Positions 62,701 to 64,000 of a DNA stretch of 64,000 nt are shown here, piece by piece. The notes below the pieces were generated by a model. The model was not told the origin of the DNA and did no database searches. It worked only from the letters and a program-made list of their open reading frames with translations. Both the position numbers and the translations under genes were made by a program. Origin of the DNA: Solibacillus merdavium (lineage in GTDB: Bacteria > Bacillota > Bacilli > Bacillales_A > Planococcaceae); the NCBI RefSeq assembly GCF_014836935.1, contig NZ_JACSPW010000006.1:62001-126000 (forward strand), read 5' to 3'. Within the stretch, counting starts at the first letter, position 1, and the number at the start of each line of letters is the position of its first letter.

Positions 62701-64000
62701 TAATTTCATCGCTAATATTGAGTGACCACCTAACTCGAAAAAATCAGCGTCATACTTAATATATTCGAGCCCCAATACATCTTTATAAGCTTTTTCTATA
62801 ATACTGTTTACGTGTGATAAAGAAATATCAGCCTTAGGAAATAAAAGTTCGTTCAACACTTGTAAATTTTTTGACTCAAATAAGTCCTTTAATGTTAATT
62901 CTTTCTCTAGTTTTTTATTAACTGTTGCGACAAATTTCATTGCAGTAATAGAGTGACCACCTAGTTCAAAAAAATTATCACTGCCCTGTGGCTCCCGCCC
63001 AGGGAAAAAATCTTTCCAAATCTCTTTTAAGGGCGAATGAAGTGAACGACTATTCCAGCTTATTTCTTTCAATTCGGCAATGTTTTTTTCGCTTTCTTGT
63101 GTAGGAAGAGTTAAATTATTTACGTTCACGTCAAGCTCATTAATGGAATGAATAGAAGGAATTTGAATAGCAATATTTGTAAACATGTTTTGAACAGATA
63201 CAGCAAGAGACTTATGAATAAAATGTGGATCATAAACTAATTTACATCTTAATTCGCCCTCTATTTCCTGTACTTGTAGAGATATTGGGTAACTATGAGA
63301 TTCAGTACCATTTGTCACATGCCATTCAATAGGTGAATGATTTTTTCCTTTTGCTTCCGGAAAATTCTCAAAAACGAATAATGTTTCAAACAACTTTTCA
63401 TCACTTTGTAATTGCGTCTTTTTCTTTAACTCAACCAAAGGACAATGAGCGTAATCTAAAATCTCATTGAATGTGCTTTGGGTATTTTTTAAAGTATCGG
63501 ATAGTGTATCGCCTTCTTTAAATTGAACTACCATAGGTATCGTATTGATAAGAAGTCCCACAATTTTTTCAGAATTAATTAGCTGGGGGGTTCTTCCCGA
63601 GCTGATTATGCCAAAAACGGATTGGTCTTTACCTGACCAAACTTTTAATAGCAATGCCCACGCTAATTGCAAAACATTATTTAACGTCGTTTGATGTTTT
63701 ACTGCTAGCGATCTTAGTTCTTTGCTTTCATTATGGGAAAACTCCCAATAGAGAACACAATTGTCTTGACTCAGATTTGATTGTTTTTTATTAAATGAGA
63801 GTGTAGGCTGCTCTACATCTTTTAGTAATTTACTCCAAACTTTATTCATTTCTTCATCATTTGTTTTACGAATATAACGAATATAATCGCCAAACTGACA
63901 TGTTGGTTTTTGCCACGAAAGCTCTACCCCCATTTTTATCGCATTATAACCTTCAAATATTTCATTAAGTACATTACTAGAGCTCCAACCATCTAATAAA
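56767..64000 (-). CDS. Large NRPS, C-PCP-PCP-C-A-PCP-E-C (5' end outside window)
   Basis: The frame runs off the window edge: upstream of the first internal ATG (63933) it continues LLDGWSSSNVLNEIFEGYNA, the HHxxxDG region of a condensation domain. Numbered from that ATG, the order is: rest of C (to about 290), PCP (Ser328 in FFELGGHSIT), second PCP (Ser405 in FFELGGHSIL), C (about 455-900, HHLIFDGWS), A (about 930-1440; VIYTSGTTGMPKG, GYGPSE), PCP (FFDFGGDSI near 1480), E (HHLLVDGVSW near 1665), and a C-terminal C (HHHVILDGWS near 2130) that serves the next protein. The first visible module has no A domain and twin carriers. The pocket of the A domain reads by hand D-S-I-I-E-V-G-V-C; no substrate assigned. 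The E domain implies a D-residue. Confidence 0.93.
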   Translation of the reverse strand, partial: LLDGWSSSNVLNEIFEGYNAIKMGVELSWQKPTCQFGDYIRYIRKTNDEEMNKVWSKLLKDVEQPTLSFNKKQSNLSQDNCVLYWEFSHNESKELRSLAVKHQTTLNNVLQLAWALLLKVWSGKDQSVFGIISSGRTPQLINSEKIVGLLINTIPMVVQFKEGDTLSDTLKNTQSTFNEILDYAHCPLVELKKKTQLQSDEKLFETLFVFENFPEAKGKNHSPIEWHVTNGTESHSYPISLQVQEIEGELRCKLVYDPHFIHKSLAVSVQNMFTNIAIQIPSIHSINELDVNVNNLTLPTQESEKNIAELKEISWNSRSLHSPLKEIWKDFFPGREPQGSDNFFELGGHSITAMKFVATVNKKLEKELTLKDLFESKNLQVLNELLFPKADISLSHVNSIIEKAYKDVLGLEYIKYDADFFELGGHSILAMKLLGKLNKEFSGKIELKAIYQHRTIELLSRYVESLKVEQQMPYIESEEVQRYRLSSNQESLWFNEKLTGKSTDYNIPQKYNIHGQLNIEKLESALNKVSERHEILKCVIKEEKGVGYQSIQPNLLHTIKTVDLVNLSDDEQKSMLQQIENEMRAETFDLESGPLLTVKLAIISETQYILFLNIHHLIFDGWSTEIFFNEWLSFYEDEMMGKRSFKPEKVPQYKDFVYKQQKWLEESYEKDIQFWKDHLSGDLPKLNLPYDTLTPQTKNNGGRSFIVKLDKENLERLKAVAMDHHSTLFISLLTMYQSFLANYTGQHDIIVGSSLANRMIPGTEQMIGYFINTLPFRLTLNKQETFTEILKKNTKHVIDIYDRQQMPLEKIVDAINPERNSKGSSLFETVFVLQNNEQALFSNQFMKVKPEILLSNIAKFDLSLVTEEHEQELLLAFEYNTSVFQEKTVRHLAENFIDWVRKNIANPQQELCSVPILNSQQQEKLLKEWQGKSENFEGENDTIAEAFYKIAEQYPGNKAVVDKEQFITFSELNKKSNQLARYLINQGLQSEEKVGIYMNRSIDMVISMLAVIKAGGAYVPLDPNYPTNRLVYIAQDASLTYCLTQIELKEDEWIQDLNLICTSDWPLTMDDSNLYRSEPNNLAYVIYTSGTTGMPKGVLLEHRGLINLVANQKKMMRLNSLSRVLQFATFNFDSSVIEIFSSLLFGAALHISTDKDNHFDLEKLIAQIKEENITHIILPPVVLKELPIQELKSLEVVGSAGSECPVELISKYRDVVFFNGYGPSEYTVCTSYKSFEKGEELLEESAVPIGKPITNTSVLILDENNKLVPIGVAGELHVGGIGIARGYLNMPALTAEKFIINPYNVAQKIYKTGDMVKFNHRGELIYVGRKDDQFKIRGYRVELSEVEGAIRKLNEVQGCFVSVIENQSGHKQIIAFYKLDQKISALELRSKIKELLPHFMVPSYLVEVDEFPLNTNGKVDKKILLEHFEKMEANKNKEHTEEPLSQIELAVLTIWRNCLNDSSIGPDDNFFDFGGDSIISIQVCSAAKEQNIYFTPKDLFEYQTVRELAKIVKHLSPTITEQNTVEGEVSLTPIQQWFFKENHHNINYWNQSIVLIEEPLFSLAQYQMLINQLVDHHDGLKTVFKQIKNNIVGEVQTTHPACTFEEHVVMDFTNEQTMQHIDKVEAKAQQSLNIYTGPLMKFVVFRSGKQVRIFWVIHHLLVDGVSWRILLEDFEKGKQQILQNEPLSFPTKTTSYQKWGELLKQYAEKEISNEIMHYWEKELKQPVPTYSQKLSEITQGTDIYQFKYNQTCTEHLIKNITKKYKTTVDEVLLSIIAHVISKQWDVSELWIDLEGHGREDIMDNVDIMRTVGWFTTMYPVRLNGSETMDNVLRNTKQRLRSVPNKGFDYSVLKYLSEQSMPIIKSYISYNNLGQFNVQNDSMQTSSNNIDPQYVFPYKLNFTVSIINGELNMMLIADAKNSKIQKVAEAINTNLENLFIDDSILEKSIRVEDFNEAALVDEETVTYFLNKYHNIEEIYPVTLLQEGMLFHSEKNKGTEYISQLVFDLKGNLDVEKLEIAWNKVCQKYGVLRSVFKRNIWGDQFQIVLNDVYYQFNQIDLSASNKLEQEINLKHLANNARENSIDLENGPIMNIMLVKLSECQYQFIWTHHHVILDGWSLQIVMHQFMNNYHNPMTNDNDEKERVAYHEIMQHLLTNKPNNESEFWSQQLQHINQLIIPSKNQQVERHAAVDNILEFSLSEELTKQLIDLSKKYRNTMNSVVQAIWSLAQTALTGNKYICYGVTSSGRNVSIPNIDSVVGLFINTLPFLIEIDEEMNLSELLQMIQTKQLELREYEYSTLADIKRFAKVPWNQELFNQIYVYENYPSREMANDKEIVIENSIGIESTNFDLTFSAALFDSKLHCKFIYKDHFMSETEILQYQKAICQVTQSIVQDDNDSLKTIIENFKVEV

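Overview
The window reads as chromosome of a low-GC Gram-positive rod, most like a Planococcaceae member (Solibacillus / Lysinibacillus type). Reasons: strong AGGAGG-type ribosome sites, S-layer-homology (SLH) wall proteins, PadR/DUF2812, DUF3885, DUF6366 and CydS-type genes, and sigma-A-like promoters. This is inference from gene content; no database was searched.

Positions 1-29,820 look like core chromosome. A minus-strand operon (padR, two DUF2812 genes, ABC ATPase, ABC permease) is followed by a 0.7 kb cluster of short palindromes, an endonuclease-like gene, an SLH/SH3/amidase autolysin, a frameshifted lipoprotein gene, a stalk-domain protein, a second amidase, a DMT exporter, a striking 21-bp-phased repeat array, a beta-lactamase-fold hydrolase, and the cytochrome bd locus (cydA-cydB-cydS facing cydD-cydC). 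Small lipoproteins, membrane proteins, a kinase-like protein, a DJ-1 protein, an aminoglycoside-phosphotransferase-like protein, an M48 protease and a second beta-lactamase-fold hydrolase follow.

At 29,821 lies tRNA-Val(GAC). Its last 42 bases plus one flanking base recur exactly at 46,625-46,667, beside an intact tyrosine integrase and excisionase. A 93-bp stretch downstream of the tRNA recurs at 39,658, and two decayed integrase 3' ends lie at about 43.7 kb and 52.9-53.1 kb. I read 29.9-53.1 kb as a stack of integrative elements that entered one tRNA one after another. The cargo is mostly inter-bacterial conflict genes: a SAR2788-type secreted toxin with a DUF5071 partner, an LXG toxin with a putative immunity gene, a truncated SUKH immunity gene, a colicin-DNase-type immunity gene, SLH proteins, and IS110 and IS3 relics.

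From 53,127 to the end runs a minus-strand nonribosomal peptide operon: a very large synthetase (cut by the window edge), a second synthetase ending in a reductase, and a type II thioesterase. The readable order is C-PCP-PCP-C-A-PCP-E-C // A-PCP-R. The first visible module has two carrier domains and no adenylation domain, and release is predicted to be reductive. A decayed integrase directly borders this operon, so the cluster may be the oldest layer of the tRNA-Val stack.

Two copies of an undescribed 135-nt element (27,880 and 48,445), each ending in an intrinsic terminator, are candidate small RNAs.
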